Source of the DNA: Firmicutes bacterium UBA2058
GTDB lineage: Bacteria; Bacillota; Clostridia; Tissierellales; Sedimentibacteraceae
Assembly (NCBI GenBank): GCA_002332905.1
Contig: DDAM01000040.1
Location: forward strand, 1 to 64,000
DNA: 64,000 nucleotides
Reading direction: 5' to 3'
This document shows positions 34,937-44,260 of this stretch, in pieces. The translations under genes and the position numbers were made by a program. The notes under the pieces are model-generated. The model worked only from the letters and a program-made list of their open reading frames with translations, was not told the DNA's origin and made no database searches. The first letter of the stretch is position 1, and each line of letters opens with the position of its first letter.

Positions 34937-35809
34937 TTAATTCTCCTCATTAGAAACTTGCATCAAATACTGCCCATAATTTGTCTTAAGTAATGGTTGT
35001 GCTAATTTTACTAACTGTTTTTTATCTATATAGCCTCTCCTATATGCTATCTCTTCTATACATGATATGTACAAGCCTTGACGTTTTTGTAAAACTTCAA
35101 CAAAATTAGCTGCTTCAATTAAGGATTCGTGGGTTCCTGTATCTAACCATGCCATACCTCTACCCATTATTTCAACTTTTAACTTTTTATTTTTTAAATA
35201 TACGTCTATAACAGAGGTAATTTCTTTCTCTCCACGTGCTGAGGGTTTTACTTTTTTGGCAATCTCAATAACTTCATTATCAAAAAAATAAAGTCCGGGC
35301 ACTGCATATGATGATTTTGGATTTTCCGGTTTTTCTTCTATAGAAATAGCATTATTGTTTTTATCAATTTCTACAACACCATATGACTTAGGGTCTTTAA
35401 CATAGCAACCAAATATTACTGCTCCATTTTTCAATTCTGCTACTTTTTTTAGTTTATTTCCAAAGCTTGAAGCATAAAAAATATTATCACCTAATAAAAG
35501 TGCTACATTATCATCACCTATAAAATTCTCACCAATTATAAATGCCTCAGCAATTCCGTTTGGTTTTTCTTGTATTTCATATTCAAATTTAATTCCTAAT
35601 TCCTCACCTGTTCCTAACAACTCCTTAAATTGCTGTAAGTCCCTTGGTGTAGATATAATTAGTATCTCTCGAATTCCGGCAAGCATAAGTACTGACAATG
35701 GATAATATATCATCGGTTTATCATAAATAGGTAATAGTTGTTTAGAAATGGATTTAGTTATTGGGTAGAGCCTTGTACCCGAGCCCCCTGCTAAAATTAT
35801 ACCTTTCAT
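34937..35809 (-). CDS. rfbA: glucose-1-phosphate thymidylyltransferase
   Basis: 290 residues. The pyrophosphorylase signature GGSGTRLYPIT (8-18) with SKQLLPIYDKPMIYYPLS follows the start, then LLGDNIFY and EEKPENPKSSYAVPGLYF. Makes dTDP-glucose from dTTP and glucose 1-phosphate, the substrate of RfbB encoded three bases downstream. AAGGAG precedes the ATG. Confidence 0.97.
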   Translation of the reverse strand: MKGIILAGGSGTRLYPITKSISKQLLPIYDKPMIYYPLSVLMLAGIREILIISTPRDLQQFKELLGTGEELGIKFEYEIQEKPNGIAEAFIIGENFIGDDNVALLLGDNIFYASSFGNKLKKVAELKNGAVIFGCYVKDPKSYGVVEIDKNNNAISIEEKPENPKSSYAVPGLYFFDNEVIEIAKKVKPSARGEKEITSVIDVYLKNKKLKVEIMGRGMAWLDTGTHESLIEAANFVEVLQKRQGLYISCIEEIAYRRGYIDKKQLVKLAQPLLKTNYGQYLMQVSNEEN

Positions 35810-35812
35810 TTT

Positions 35813-36355
35813 TTAACACTCCTTTTTTCTATTTATTACAGAATATATATAAGTATCAGTATATGTTTCATCTATCAATTCGTCTTCTATTAGTTTACCT
35901 TCCATGATAAAACCGCATTTTTCTGCAATTTTTATTGAACCTACATTGTTAGCATTTGCCTCTATTATTACCTTATGAAGACCATATTCATTGAATGATA
36001 TATCAACAAGCTTATTAACGCACAGTGTTGTTATGCCTTTACCAGAAAATTCTTCATCTATCCAGTACATAATTTCCGTTTTCCGGTTGATCCAATCTAT
36101 GTATTTTAGACCAATTATGCCAATTAATGTGTTTTGATAATAAACACCAGTTCTAAAACCATTACTTTCTGCAAATTGATATAAGAAAAGTTTTATTACT
36201 TTTTTTGTATCTTCTATACTTTTTGTTTCTTTAATTCTTGGCATGTACCTTATAATATATTCGTAATTTTTTACCATAAGATTATAAAATTCCTCTGCAT
36301 CTTTATATTCTAGTAGTTTTAATTCAATATTTTCATCAATTTTTATTATAAACAT
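35813..36355 (-). CDS. GNAT N-acetyltransferase (RimJ/RimL type)
   Basis: 180 residues; the acetyl-CoA site runs through WIDEEFSGKGITTLCVNKLV (near 96-115), with GLHKVIIEANANNVGSIKIAEKCGF as the C-terminal GNAT block. Placed between rfbA and a FemAB-like gene, it may N-acetylate the 3-amino-3,6-dideoxyhexose made by the dTDP branch, a step usually done by FdtC/QdtC-type hexapeptide enzymes; protein acetylation is the alternative. AAAGGTG precedes the ATG. Confidence 0.8.
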   Translation of the reverse strand: MFIIKIDENIELKLLEYKDAEEFYNLMVKNYEYIIRYMPRIKETKSIEDTKKVIKLFLYQFAESNGFRTGVYYQNTLIGIIGLKYIDWINRKTEIMYWIDEEFSGKGITTLCVNKLVDISFNEYGLHKVIIEANANNVGSIKIAEKCGFIMEGKLIEDELIDETYTDTYIYSVINRKKEC

Positions 36356-36373
36356 ATTATCACCTTTACTAAC

Positions 36374-37354
36374 TTATATATTATATTCAAATGATAATTT
36401 AGCTATTGAACTACAACCAATTGATTGTTTAAATTCAACAAGTCCAGAATTTATTATGCCATCTTCACTTGATGGTCCTATATCTAAATATTTTTTATTT
36501 ATTGATTGAAAATAGTTAAACACCTCTGTCGTTAATAACTCCATTGGTCGTATATTTCTATACTCTATATTATCTCCCCAATAAATAACCTGACTTATGT
36601 CTGCATTCACATCAAAAATGATGGCTGAAGCTATACAATTATCATTTTGTATTACACCAAAAAATCTTGCTACAAGTGATTCCATATTTATAAGATCATA
36701 AACATGCTGTTTGGACATCTTTAGTGGATAGTTCATTTGGTTTCTATTAATTTCTATTGTATTATAAGCAGTATCAAACTCATCTTTAGTCAATTGTTTA
36801 AAAACTACATTATTTGATATAGCAGTTTTATAATTTTTTCTTACTTTATGTGCTACACTTTTTAAGTACTCTTCCTTATTTTTAAATTTATCCAAATCAA
36901 AATAATTGTTTATATCTATTTTTGATACTTTAAATCCTACATGGTTAAAAGCACAGTACAATTGATTAATATACTCTAAATTATATATTTCAGGAGGTAA
37001 AGTATATCTTATTTTTTTGACATTAAGTAATATGCCAACATTTTTAATACTACTTACAACAATAATTATTTCATCAATCGTATATTTTTTCTTCAGATAT
37101 ATTAAAGAAAATGGAGATGAATATGGAAAACACATACAGTCTCCTTTAATACCAAAATAGTAATAACCAATTATTTTATTTTTATATTTTACATACAATT
37201 TATATGTTTTTTCTAAAAACTTCTGATGATAATGGTGAAACTCTAAGCTATCAAAAAATAATGGTTCTATCATTGATAAGTTAAATTCTAAATTATCAGA
37301 TTCACAACAAACTATTCTATTTTCTTCATAACTATATATCAAATTTGATAACAT
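36374..37354 (-). CDS. FemAB/BioF2-like acyl- or aminoacyltransferase
   Basis: About 326 residues with a double GNAT fold weakly like FemX/BioF2 proteins (PF13480): a middle block KVRKNYKTAISNNVVFKQL and a C-terminal block WGDNIEYRNIRPMELLTTEV then YLDIGPSSEDGIINSGLVEFKQSIG. Family members add amino acids or acyl groups to peptidoglycan or sugars. In this locus an aminoacyl or acyl decoration of an amino sugar is plausible. I start it at ATG 37354, with GAGG five bases upstream and directly after the stop of the previous gene; an ATG at 37375 lacks a site. Family assignment is from pattern only. Confidence 0.65.
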   Translation of the reverse strand: MLSNLIYSYEENRIVCCESDNLEFNLSMIEPLFFDSLEFHHYHQKFLEKTYKLYVKYKNKIIGYYYFGIKGDCMCFPYSSPFSLIYLKKKYTIDEIIIVVSSIKNVGILLNVKKIRYTLPPEIYNLEYINQLYCAFNHVGFKVSKIDINNYFDLDKFKNKEEYLKSVAHKVRKNYKTAISNNVVFKQLTKDEFDTAYNTIEINRNQMNYPLKMSKQHVYDLINMESLVARFFGVIQNDNCIASAIIFDVNADISQVIYWGDNIEYRNIRPMELLTTEVFNYFQSINKKYLDIGPSSEDGIINSGLVEFKQSIGCSSIAKLSFEYNI

Positions 37355-37355
37355 A

Positions 37356-38546
37356 TTATCCTCTATTATTTTCATTATATAAATTCATAATTTCTTCCCT
37401 TATAATGCTAGTTTTTTCTATATATGATGGTATATTCTTTGCAGAATATTCTCTAACTTTTTCTTCATTTTCTTGTAACCACAGCAATTTATCTACAAAC
37501 ACATTACTATTTTTTAATGACTGTACATGTGCTAATAATTCGAATTCTTTAGGATATATATCATATACTATACCCGTTGATTTAACTTTATATCCTGTAA
37601 CGATAGTAGGTACTCGGGATGCTATTGAGGGAATACAAGCATGAGTTCGCAGTGCAAATAAGTATTTACATTTAGAAAATATATACTTTTGTACTGGCGC
37701 TGGATTATCCTGAATTATTTCAATTCTCTTGGAATCACTAAAATGATTTTTTATTAATTCTAGAGTTCTTATGTCAGAATCTTTATAATTCCAATTTACA
37801 TGTGGTATTAATGCTATATTATAGGTTGTGTTATTTAATATATAATCTACTAAATTTATAGCATTATTAACTAATGAATCATAATATGCTTCATTACCTT
37901 GTTTAAGAAAACCTGTATTAATACCTATAACTTCATTATTACTAAATATTTCTGGTAATTTTATTTCTTGTGCATTCAATCTAAATGCAGGATCAGGAGC
38001 TAAAATAATTTTTGTTCTAACATTATGTTTAAGTAAAGCATTATATGTTATTGATTCTCTCGCCACTATTAAACAGTAATTATTTAAATCTTCTATAACA
38101 TTTTCATTTGCAAGGAATTCTTCATTAACTGTACATCCTAACATTACAGTCAATCCACCCTTGTCCCTTATTTTTTTATTTATATATGCATACATTGACC
38201 TATGTGAATCATTTTCACAGTATTGATCTCCTGCTTCTAATAGATATATTTCTCCTTTCTTTATTTTATCAAAGAAAGGTTTATAAATAAAGTCATATCT
38301 CCTATCTTTTTTCCCAGTCATAATTTCATATAACTTTATTGTTATGTGATTAAATGAATATTTTTTAAAATCAACTTTCATTGATTCAATCCTACATACA
38401 TCATCTAAATTATATGTATAATCGCTTTCTTGCAACATACTATGTAATATAATATCACAAGAAGGGAAAATTTCTTTAACACCTCTAACGATTGCCTCAT
38501 TGCCATGATTATAACTTCCACCATGACCGTATATATTTAATCTCAT
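37356..38546 (-). CDS. polysaccharide pyruvyl transferase family protein
   Basis: 396 residues. N-terminal RLNIYGHGGSYNHGNEAI is the PS_pyruv_trans (PF04230) opening; RTHACIPSIASRVPTIVTGYKVKSTG near 319 is the conserved C-terminal GT-B-like block. It transfers a pyruvate ketal from PEP to a sugar. In SLH-bearing bacteria, pyruvylated secondary cell-wall polymer is the ligand of SLH domains (CsaB activity). Two SLH genes flank this locus, so this enzyme could create their anchor; it may instead decorate another repeat unit. GAGGGAG precedes the ATG. Confidence 0.88.
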   Translation of the reverse strand: MRLNIYGHGGSYNHGNEAIVRGVKEIFPSCDIILHSMLQESDYTYNLDDVCRIESMKVDFKKYSFNHITIKLYEIMTGKKDRRYDFIYKPFFDKIKKGEIYLLEAGDQYCENDSHRSMYAYINKKIRDKGGLTVMLGCTVNEEFLANENVIEDLNNYCLIVARESITYNALLKHNVRTKIILAPDPAFRLNAQEIKLPEIFSNNEVIGINTGFLKQGNEAYYDSLVNNAINLVDYILNNTTYNIALIPHVNWNYKDSDIRTLELIKNHFSDSKRIEIIQDNPAPVQKYIFSKCKYLFALRTHACIPSIASRVPTIVTGYKVKSTGIVYDIYPKEFELLAHVQSLKNSNVFVDKLLWLQENEEKVREYSAKNIPSYIEKTSIIREEIMNLYNENNRG

Positions 38547-38547
38547 A

Positions 38548-39966
38548 TTATTTCTCCCTCAAATTATAAAAATATTTGATTACTTTATTCTTATATATTA
38601 AGCTAGATATTATAATATAACCTAATCCTAATAAAATACTAACAAAGTTTACACCACTTACTAGCATATAAATTAATAATATCATAAAGGATAAAATTAA
38701 TATATATATTCTTTTACTGAATATAATTACCTTTAATTTTATAACTGTTGTATATAAATTTAAAAGCAATACAGTTACAAAACCAATCAAGGTTGCAACA
38801 GCTGCACCTTCAATGCCATATTTAGGTATTAACAAGAAATTTAACATCAAATTTATTACTGCGCCAATTGAATATATGATTGGTGAATAAATAGTTTTTT
38901 TCTTAACATAATATTGTACTCCCAATATTAAGTATAATATTTGTAGCAAAGGTGCCAAAAATAAATAAGGAAATACTTTTACTCCTTGAACATATGCACC
39001 TTTAAATAAAATATTAAAAATTAAATCTTTAAATAAAAATACAGATACAAATATAACAGATATAAAATAAAAAGCTACTTCCCATATTTCTCCAATTACT
39101 TTATTAAAATCTTTATCTTTCATTATCGTAAATGCAAAATGTTGCCATCCTGTTGCAAATGCTGTATATATCACTGTACTAATGCTTGCCACCTTTGCCC
39201 CAATAGCATATATACCTAGAGATGATGTACCAATTATATTTGAAATCATTATTCTGTCCATAGAATTAAATACCCATATAATAAGCATTGTTGGCATCAA
39301 TGGTAAGCCAACTTTTAATAATTCTATTGCTATTTTTTTATCAAATTTTCCATTTGCATAAAATCGTCTACTATAGAGCCATACTATGATTAGAACAATA
39401 AAAGATGAAATAATATTAGCATAAATCAACCCAAAATAAGTGTAATTTAGATAGACTAAAATTATAGCAATTGCATAATATAATAATGATGTGAGTATAT
39501 TTGATAAAACATATATTCTCCTTTTGTTTTGTATCCTCATAGGTGCTAGTGCCATTTGACTAGTTGTACTAATAGAAATCTCTATGGCACACAATATTAT
39601 TATGATACTATAACTACTACTTTTAAAGAACAACTTTGAAAAAACTCCATTAAGTAATATAAATATGATACATACTGTTAATGAGGAAATATTAACAATT
39701 CTTAATGCTGTATATGCCACATTATTTTTATATTTCTCATCATCCTTCTCAAAATATTCTCTAAACATACTATCATAAACACCAAGTAAAACTAACGGGA
39801 ATCCTAAGCTTACTATTAAACTATATAAATCATATATAGCATAGTCTGAAGGGTCTGTTAACATTCTTGTGATTATTGGTAGCATTAAAAAAGGTATAAT
39901 TTTGTTTAAAACATTTGCAAACCCATATACTAAAAAATTATCAACTAATAGTTTTACTCTATTCAT
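38548..39966 (-). CDS. Wzx-type polysaccharide flippase
   Basis: 472 residues, about 12-14 membrane helices, MOP superfamily (PF01943/PF13440). The N-terminus NFLVYGFANVLNKIIPFLMLPIITRML is characteristic. It carries the lipid-linked repeat unit across the membrane. The partner polymerase candidates are at 44253 and 56700. Confidence 0.93.
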   Translation of the reverse strand: MNRVKLLVDNFLVYGFANVLNKIIPFLMLPIITRMLTDPSDYAIYDLYSLIVSLGFPLVLLGVYDSMFREYFEKDDEKYKNNVAYTALRIVNISSLTVCIIFILLNGVFSKLFFKSSSYSIIIILCAIEISISTTSQMALAPMRIQNKRRIYVLSNILTSLLYYAIAIILVYLNYTYFGLIYANIISSFIVLIIVWLYSRRFYANGKFDKKIAIELLKVGLPLMPTMLIIWVFNSMDRIMISNIIGTSSLGIYAIGAKVASISTVIYTAFATGWQHFAFTIMKDKDFNKVIGEIWEVAFYFISVIFVSVFLFKDLIFNILFKGAYVQGVKVFPYLFLAPLLQILYLILGVQYYVKKKTIYSPIIYSIGAVINLMLNFLLIPKYGIEGAAVATLIGFVTVLLLNLYTTVIKLKVIIFSKRIYILILSFMILLIYMLVSGVNFVSILLGLGYIIISSLIYKNKVIKYFYNLREK

Positions 39967-39970
39967 AGTT

Positions 39971-41068
39971 TTAACCTTTATATTTATTAACTATTTCTAC
40001 TACATAGCTTATTTCATCATCTGTCATAAAATTATATAAAGGCAAGCTTATTATATCATTTGAATACTTTTCTGTTATCGGAAAATCGCCTTTTTTATAA
40101 TCCAGTCCTTCATAACACTTCGATAAATGTGGTGGAATTGGGTAATGTATTTGTGTTTTAATTCCATTATCAAGTAAATACTGCTGAAATTTATTTCTTT
40201 CTTTTGTTCTTATAACAAATAAATGCCATACATGTTCACAATTAACCTGAACTAGTGGCAATATTATATTGTCATTTTTTATTTCATCTAAATATCTATT
40301 TGCAATTTTTTTCCTATCTGACGTTAATTCGTCTAAATGCGAAAGCTTAATATCTAGCAATGCAGCTTGCACCTCATCTAATCTTGAATTAATTCCCTCA
40401 TATTCAAAATAATATTTTTTATTACTTCCATAATTTCTTAGCATTTTTATTTTGTTGTATAAATCAATATTATTAGTAACAATTGCCCCTGCATCTCCAA
40501 ATGCACCTAAGTTTTTTGTAGGATAAAAGCTAAAGCATCCAATATCACCAAAGGTTCCTGTCATCTTTCCTTTGTATTTTGCACCATGTGATTGTGCACA
40601 ATCCTCAAGTAAGTATAAATGATGTTTTTTTGATATTTCAATTATTTTATCCATTTCGCATGTTTGACCATATAAATGTACTACTAAAATAGCTTTAGTT
40701 TTTTCAGTTATATATGCTTCAATTTTATTAGGATCAATATTGTAGTATTCATTTGGTTCTACAAATACAGGTTTAGCTCCATTTTCAGTAATACCTAAAA
40801 CTGTTGCTATATATGTATTGGCTGGAACAATAATCTCATCACCTTCACTTAAGTCTAATGCTCTGATAGCTAATACAAGAGCATCTAATCCTGAATTAAG
40901 ACCAACACAATACTTAATATTTAGATATTTGGAATAATGTGATTCAAAACATTCTAGTCTTGGACCCATAATGTAATAGCCACTCTCTAATACTTCTAAA
41001 ACAGCTTTGTCATAATCATTTTTGTACATATTATATTGTCTATCTAATACATTTAATTCAATATTCAT
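39971..41068 (-). CDS. fdtB: DegT/DnrJ/EryC1 aminotransferase, FdtB/QdtB-like
   Basis: About 365 residues. PLP aminotransferase with aspartate in LLEDCAQSHGA (near 156) and Schiff-base lysine in FYPTKNLGAFGD (K185 in this numbering). It closely resembles enzymes that add the 3-amino group to dTDP-3-keto-6-deoxyhexose. It overlaps the ketoisomerase gene fdtA, which supplies exactly that substrate. ATG 41068 is preceded by GAGGG; the frame is open to GTG 41083. Product dTDP-Fuc3N or dTDP-Qui3N; stereochemistry depends on FdtA. Confidence 0.88.
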   Translation of the reverse strand: MNIELNVLDRQYNMYKNDYDKAVLEVLESGYYIMGPRLECFESHYSKYLNIKYCVGLNSGLDALVLAIRALDLSEGDEIIVPANTYIATVLGITENGAKPVFVEPNEYYNIDPNKIEAYITEKTKAILVVHLYGQTCEMDKIIEISKKHHLYLLEDCAQSHGAKYKGKMTGTFGDIGCFSFYPTKNLGAFGDAGAIVTNNIDLYNKIKMLRNYGSNKKYYFEYEGINSRLDEVQAALLDIKLSHLDELTSDRKKIANRYLDEIKNDNIILPLVQVNCEHVWHLFVIRTKERNKFQQYLLDNGIKTQIHYPIPPHLSKCYEGLDYKKGDFPITEKYSNDIISLPLYNFMTDDEISYVVEIVNKYKG

Positions 41069-41480
41069 TCCAGTATCCCTCACTTATCAATTGTTTATAA
41101 TCATCATAGTTTCTGATGTAATCACTTTCGTCATAATGTTCTGATGCTGCTACACACAAAACACTATCTTTCGTCTTCCAATACATCTCACGCCAATAAC
41201 CTTTTTTTAGTATTAACATTTTATTAGGATTATCTAATTCATAGTACTGTTTTTCTTTTCCATTATCAAGCATTATTGTTATTCTACCATATGGACACCA
41301 TAGAGCTTGTTTCAAATTTCTATGAGCATGAAACCCTCTTTTTATTCCATCATTTACACCATAGATATAATAAATTCTTTTTATTTCAAATGGTACATCC
41401 TTGTTTGCTTCAAAAAAGCTTAAATTTCCAAGTTGTTCATTACACGACACTTTATTGTATATAATATAATTATCCATCAT
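41058..41480 (-). CDS. fdtA: dTDP-4-keto-6-deoxyglucose 3,4-ketoisomerase (FdtA/QdtA, cupin)
   Basis: 140 residues, the normal length. Double-stranded beta-helix with the signature pieces LGNLSFFEANKDVPFEIKRI, GFHAHRNLKQALWCP (conserved His pair near 73-75), and DSDYIRNYDDY. Moves the keto group of the RfbB product from C4 to C3 so that FdtB can aminate it. Fuco- (FdtA) and gluco- (QdtA) forms cannot be separated by eye. GAGGG precedes the start; the second ATG (41477) is better spaced. Confidence 0.9.
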   Translation of the reverse strand: MMDNYIIYNKVSCNEQLGNLSFFEANKDVPFEIKRIYYIYGVNDGIKRGFHAHRNLKQALWCPYGRITIMLDNGKEKQYYELDNPNKMLILKKGYWREMYWKTKDSVLCVAASEHYDESDYIRNYDDYKQLISEGYWNEY

Positions 41481-41491
41481 ATACCCTCATA

Positions 41492-42706
41492 TTATTTATT
41501 TCCTTTTATTTTTCTTACTAGATTTCTTACACTATTTAAAAAAACATTTATATATATTTCTGTTGATTTTATATTTTTTTTACACTTGCATTCACAATTA
41601 CTTATCAAGTATTCAGACATTAACTCAATATTATAATTCTCTGCTAGTTTTTTATGTTGTATTTTACACAAACTGATATATTCATCATTATCCAGATTAA
41701 TTGCTTTTTCAATCAATATAATTGTCGGAACAATCTTATCTTCATAAACACCTAGATTTTCTGGTTGTTCATTAAAAAAACCTGATGCTAAATTTTCATA
41801 TACATGAGGTTTAACAGAAATAGATGGTACTCCTTCATTTACTGCATCTATAATTGTAGTACCCATTCCTATATAAAGCTTACTTTTAAAAAAATAATTT
41901 TTTAAATTTTCATATGGCACAAGTTCAGTAATTAATTGAATTTTCTCTCTTAAATCATTAGATAATTGACTAACCTTTTTAACTAACTTTTTTGAATCTT
42001 CACCATAACATATCATTGTTAACTTAATATTAGGATATAATTTGAATAGCTCTGCAAAATCATCAATCAATTTCATCATATAACCTTTAAAAGGAAAGTT
42101 TGCTCTAGCAATAGTCAATATTGTAAAATCCCTATTTTTCAATTTATCCAGAATCATATCCTCATTAAAAGATTTTATTTCTATTGGTAAATAAAAGATA
42201 TATTTACTTCCATCCTTAATACTAAAATTATAATAATTACTAACAATATCAAATGTCAACCTATCAAGGAATACTAAACTATCACTATTAAACATTCGCT
42301 TTATTATTTTGTAATAAAATGCTTTTGTTATTTTTCTTAGAATACTAGGAAAATCTTTACCCTTTTGTAACTCTCTATAGCCTACAACATACATAGTATT
42401 TTTAACAATGTTAATTGTTCCCTTTAACGATTCCATAAATAAAAATTCGTTCAATGAATATGTTAATACAGAAAATTTATCATTTGAATACAAGGTTTTT
42501 AGATTTGTTTTGACCTTGTCTTTAGCACATTTTATTACCTTTATTCCAGCATGAAGCATACTATCTACATTATTTGTATCATTGTAAACATGACATATAT
42601 ATATAACTTCATATCCTAACGATACTAAATATCCACCCATCCTTATAGATAATGTACCTGTTCCACCTAATGTATCCTCCCTATAAATAATTATTTTTGT
42701 TTTCAA
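41492..42706 (-). CDS. glycosyltransferase, GT4-like
   Basis: About 404 residues. N-terminal KTKIIIYREDTLGGTGTLSIR has the acceptor-side glycine loop; donor side starts FTILTIARANFPFKGYM and includes a GTTIIDAVNEGVPSIS segment in place of a clear EX7E. GT-B fold. I start it at TTG 42706, with GGAGG six bases upstream. It sits between the asparagine-synthase-like gene and fdtA; it may add one of the amino sugars made here. Confidence 0.78.
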   Translation of the reverse strand: MKTKIIIYREDTLGGTGTLSIRMGGYLVSLGYEVIYICHVYNDTNNVDSMLHAGIKVIKCAKDKVKTNLKTLYSNDKFSVLTYSLNEFLFMESLKGTINIVKNTMYVVGYRELQKGKDFPSILRKITKAFYYKIIKRMFNSDSLVFLDRLTFDIVSNYYNFSIKDGSKYIFYLPIEIKSFNEDMILDKLKNRDFTILTIARANFPFKGYMMKLIDDFAELFKLYPNIKLTMICYGEDSKKLVKKVSQLSNDLREKIQLITELVPYENLKNYFFKSKLYIGMGTTIIDAVNEGVPSISVKPHVYENLASGFFNEQPENLGVYEDKIVPTIILIEKAINLDNDEYISLCKIQHKKLAENYNIELMSEYLISNCECKCKKNIKSTEIYINVFLNSVRNLVRKIKGNK

Positions 42707-42721
42707 AATATTCCTCCACAA

Positions 42722-44260
42722 TTAATTATAGTTTGTTTTTTTTTTATTTTTAATAGCAATACACTTATAATTTAATTGCCTAAATATTAAGCATAGTACT
42801 GGGTTTGTCTCAATTTCTTCTATTAACCTTGAAATACCTTTAGGTTGTAAGTATTCAACCTTTCCATATATTTCTCCAAATCTTGATGCAAGAGTATCAA
42901 GATTTCTACGTTTTGGCCATTTTCTAATTTTTTTAGGAGTTTTCATCCAAATATCATAGAATTCACGACAGTTAAATCCCCACAACGAATTTTGAAATAA
43001 GTCACATACATTTACTGTTTGAGCTCCCCATCTTCCACCTCTGTGTTCCCAATAAAATAAATCTAAATAAGTATAACCGTATGGTAGCTCGCATTTTTTA
43101 ACATCATTTATCCATTCGTTATACTTTATTTCAGCATATTTACTACCTGCACATCTTGCTATATCACATAAGGACTTAGCATTTAATCTTACAATTCTGT
43201 TATCGTAATAACCGGTTATTATTTCGGGTATTAGTCCATATACAATTGTTTCTGAATCATTAATATTTGCTTGATAATTATACTCAGAGTATACTTTATT
43301 TACTTCAGGAAAATATTCATTTATTAAATTTATTATCTTTGTATCTTGATACGCCTCATATACATTTAATTTGCAATTAAGTTTTTTACACAATTCTTTA
43401 GAAATACTTATTTCATCACAGTTATCACTATTATGGTGATCTATAATAAAATATTGCACAGAATTTTCATCACACACCTCATTACAAGCTGCAAAAGCAA
43501 TTCTACTATCTTTACCGGCTGTAACTGTCAATCCAAATTTACATCTATTACTCAATGATTCATAAAAACCAATTAACAATTCCTTACTTTTACTATAACA
43601 ATATTCAATAAATTCTTTACTATTATAATCAAACTCAGATTTGTCCATACTTATAATTTTATGCCCAACAGTACATATATTTTCATTTTTATAATTAAGT
43701 ATATTATTAGGCAATAGAGACAATACATTTTCAAAAAATGTAGCATCACCACACCACCAATTTGTTAATTTATATTTATTCTCATAAAATATTTTGTAAT
43801 CAGAATCATTAGTCATATCGGCCACTGATTTACATTTGCATATTTTAGCAACTATACTTGCAATATCAGATACAACCAACCCATTTGTATAATACTTTAT
43901 ACTTTTGGTTGCATTCGCATCTCCCATACATCTAAATCTGTTATTACTTATCTCAATAACTATCCATTTACCAAATATACTGTATAAATTATTTAATATT
44001 ACTTCAAAGCTATCGCTTTTGCTAAATATATTATATGTAACTTCATAATTATTGTATTTAGTATTATATGGGTCATAAAAATCTCCTAAAAAAATATAAT
44101 GATTTTCACCATTTACATAATGAAAATATTCTAATTTTTTTCCTATAAAAATTTTCAAATTACATATCTGTATTTCCTCAACATAATTATTTATTTGATT
44201 TTTATCAAAACCTAATTTGTTATCAATAATCAGATAACTTCTTTCCGGCAAATCAATCAT
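42722..44260 (-). CDS. asparagine-synthase-like ATP pyrophosphatase, probable sugar amidase-synthase
   Basis: 512 residues resembling the C-terminal synthetase half of AsnB-type proteins. The PP-loop reads TAGKDSR (247-253; classical SGGxDS), with EISISKELCKKLNC after it. An N-terminal region of about 200 residues loosely recalls the glutaminase domain (FGKWIVIEI, MGDANATKSIKYY) but has no catalytic Cys2, so ammonia or another amine would be used directly. Homologues in polysaccharide loci are thought to amidate uronic acids. With UDP-glucose dehydrogenase in the same operon, a uronamide is plausible. It overlaps the polymerase gene by eight bases. Confidence 0.72.
   Translation of the reverse strand: MIDLPERSYLIIDNKLGFDKNQINNYVEEIQICNLKIFIGKKLEYFHYVNGENHYIFLGDFYDPYNTKYNNYEVTYNIFSKSDSFEVILNNLYSIFGKWIVIEISNNRFRCMGDANATKSIKYYTNGLVVSDIASIVAKICKCKSVADMTNDSDYKIFYENKYKLTNWWCGDATFFENVLSLLPNNILNYKNENICTVGHKIISMDKSEFDYNSKEFIEYCYSKSKELLIGFYESLSNRCKFGLTVTAGKDSRIAFAACNEVCDENSVQYFIIDHHNSDNCDEISISKELCKKLNCKLNVYEAYQDTKIINLINEYFPEVNKVYSEYNYQANINDSETIVYGLIPEIITGYYDNRIVRLNAKSLCDIARCAGSKYAEIKYNEWINDVKKCELPYGYTYLDLFYWEHRGGRWGAQTVNVCDLFQNSLWGFNCREFYDIWMKTPKKIRKWPKRRNLDTLASRFGEIYGKVEYLQPKGISRLIEEIETNPVLCLIFRQLNYKCIAIKNKKKTNYN

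Noticed and set aside
33914..35809. dTDP-rhamnose operon
   Set aside because: rfbC and rfbD are absent from the window and fdtA/fdtB are in the same operon, pointing to an amino-deoxyhexose.
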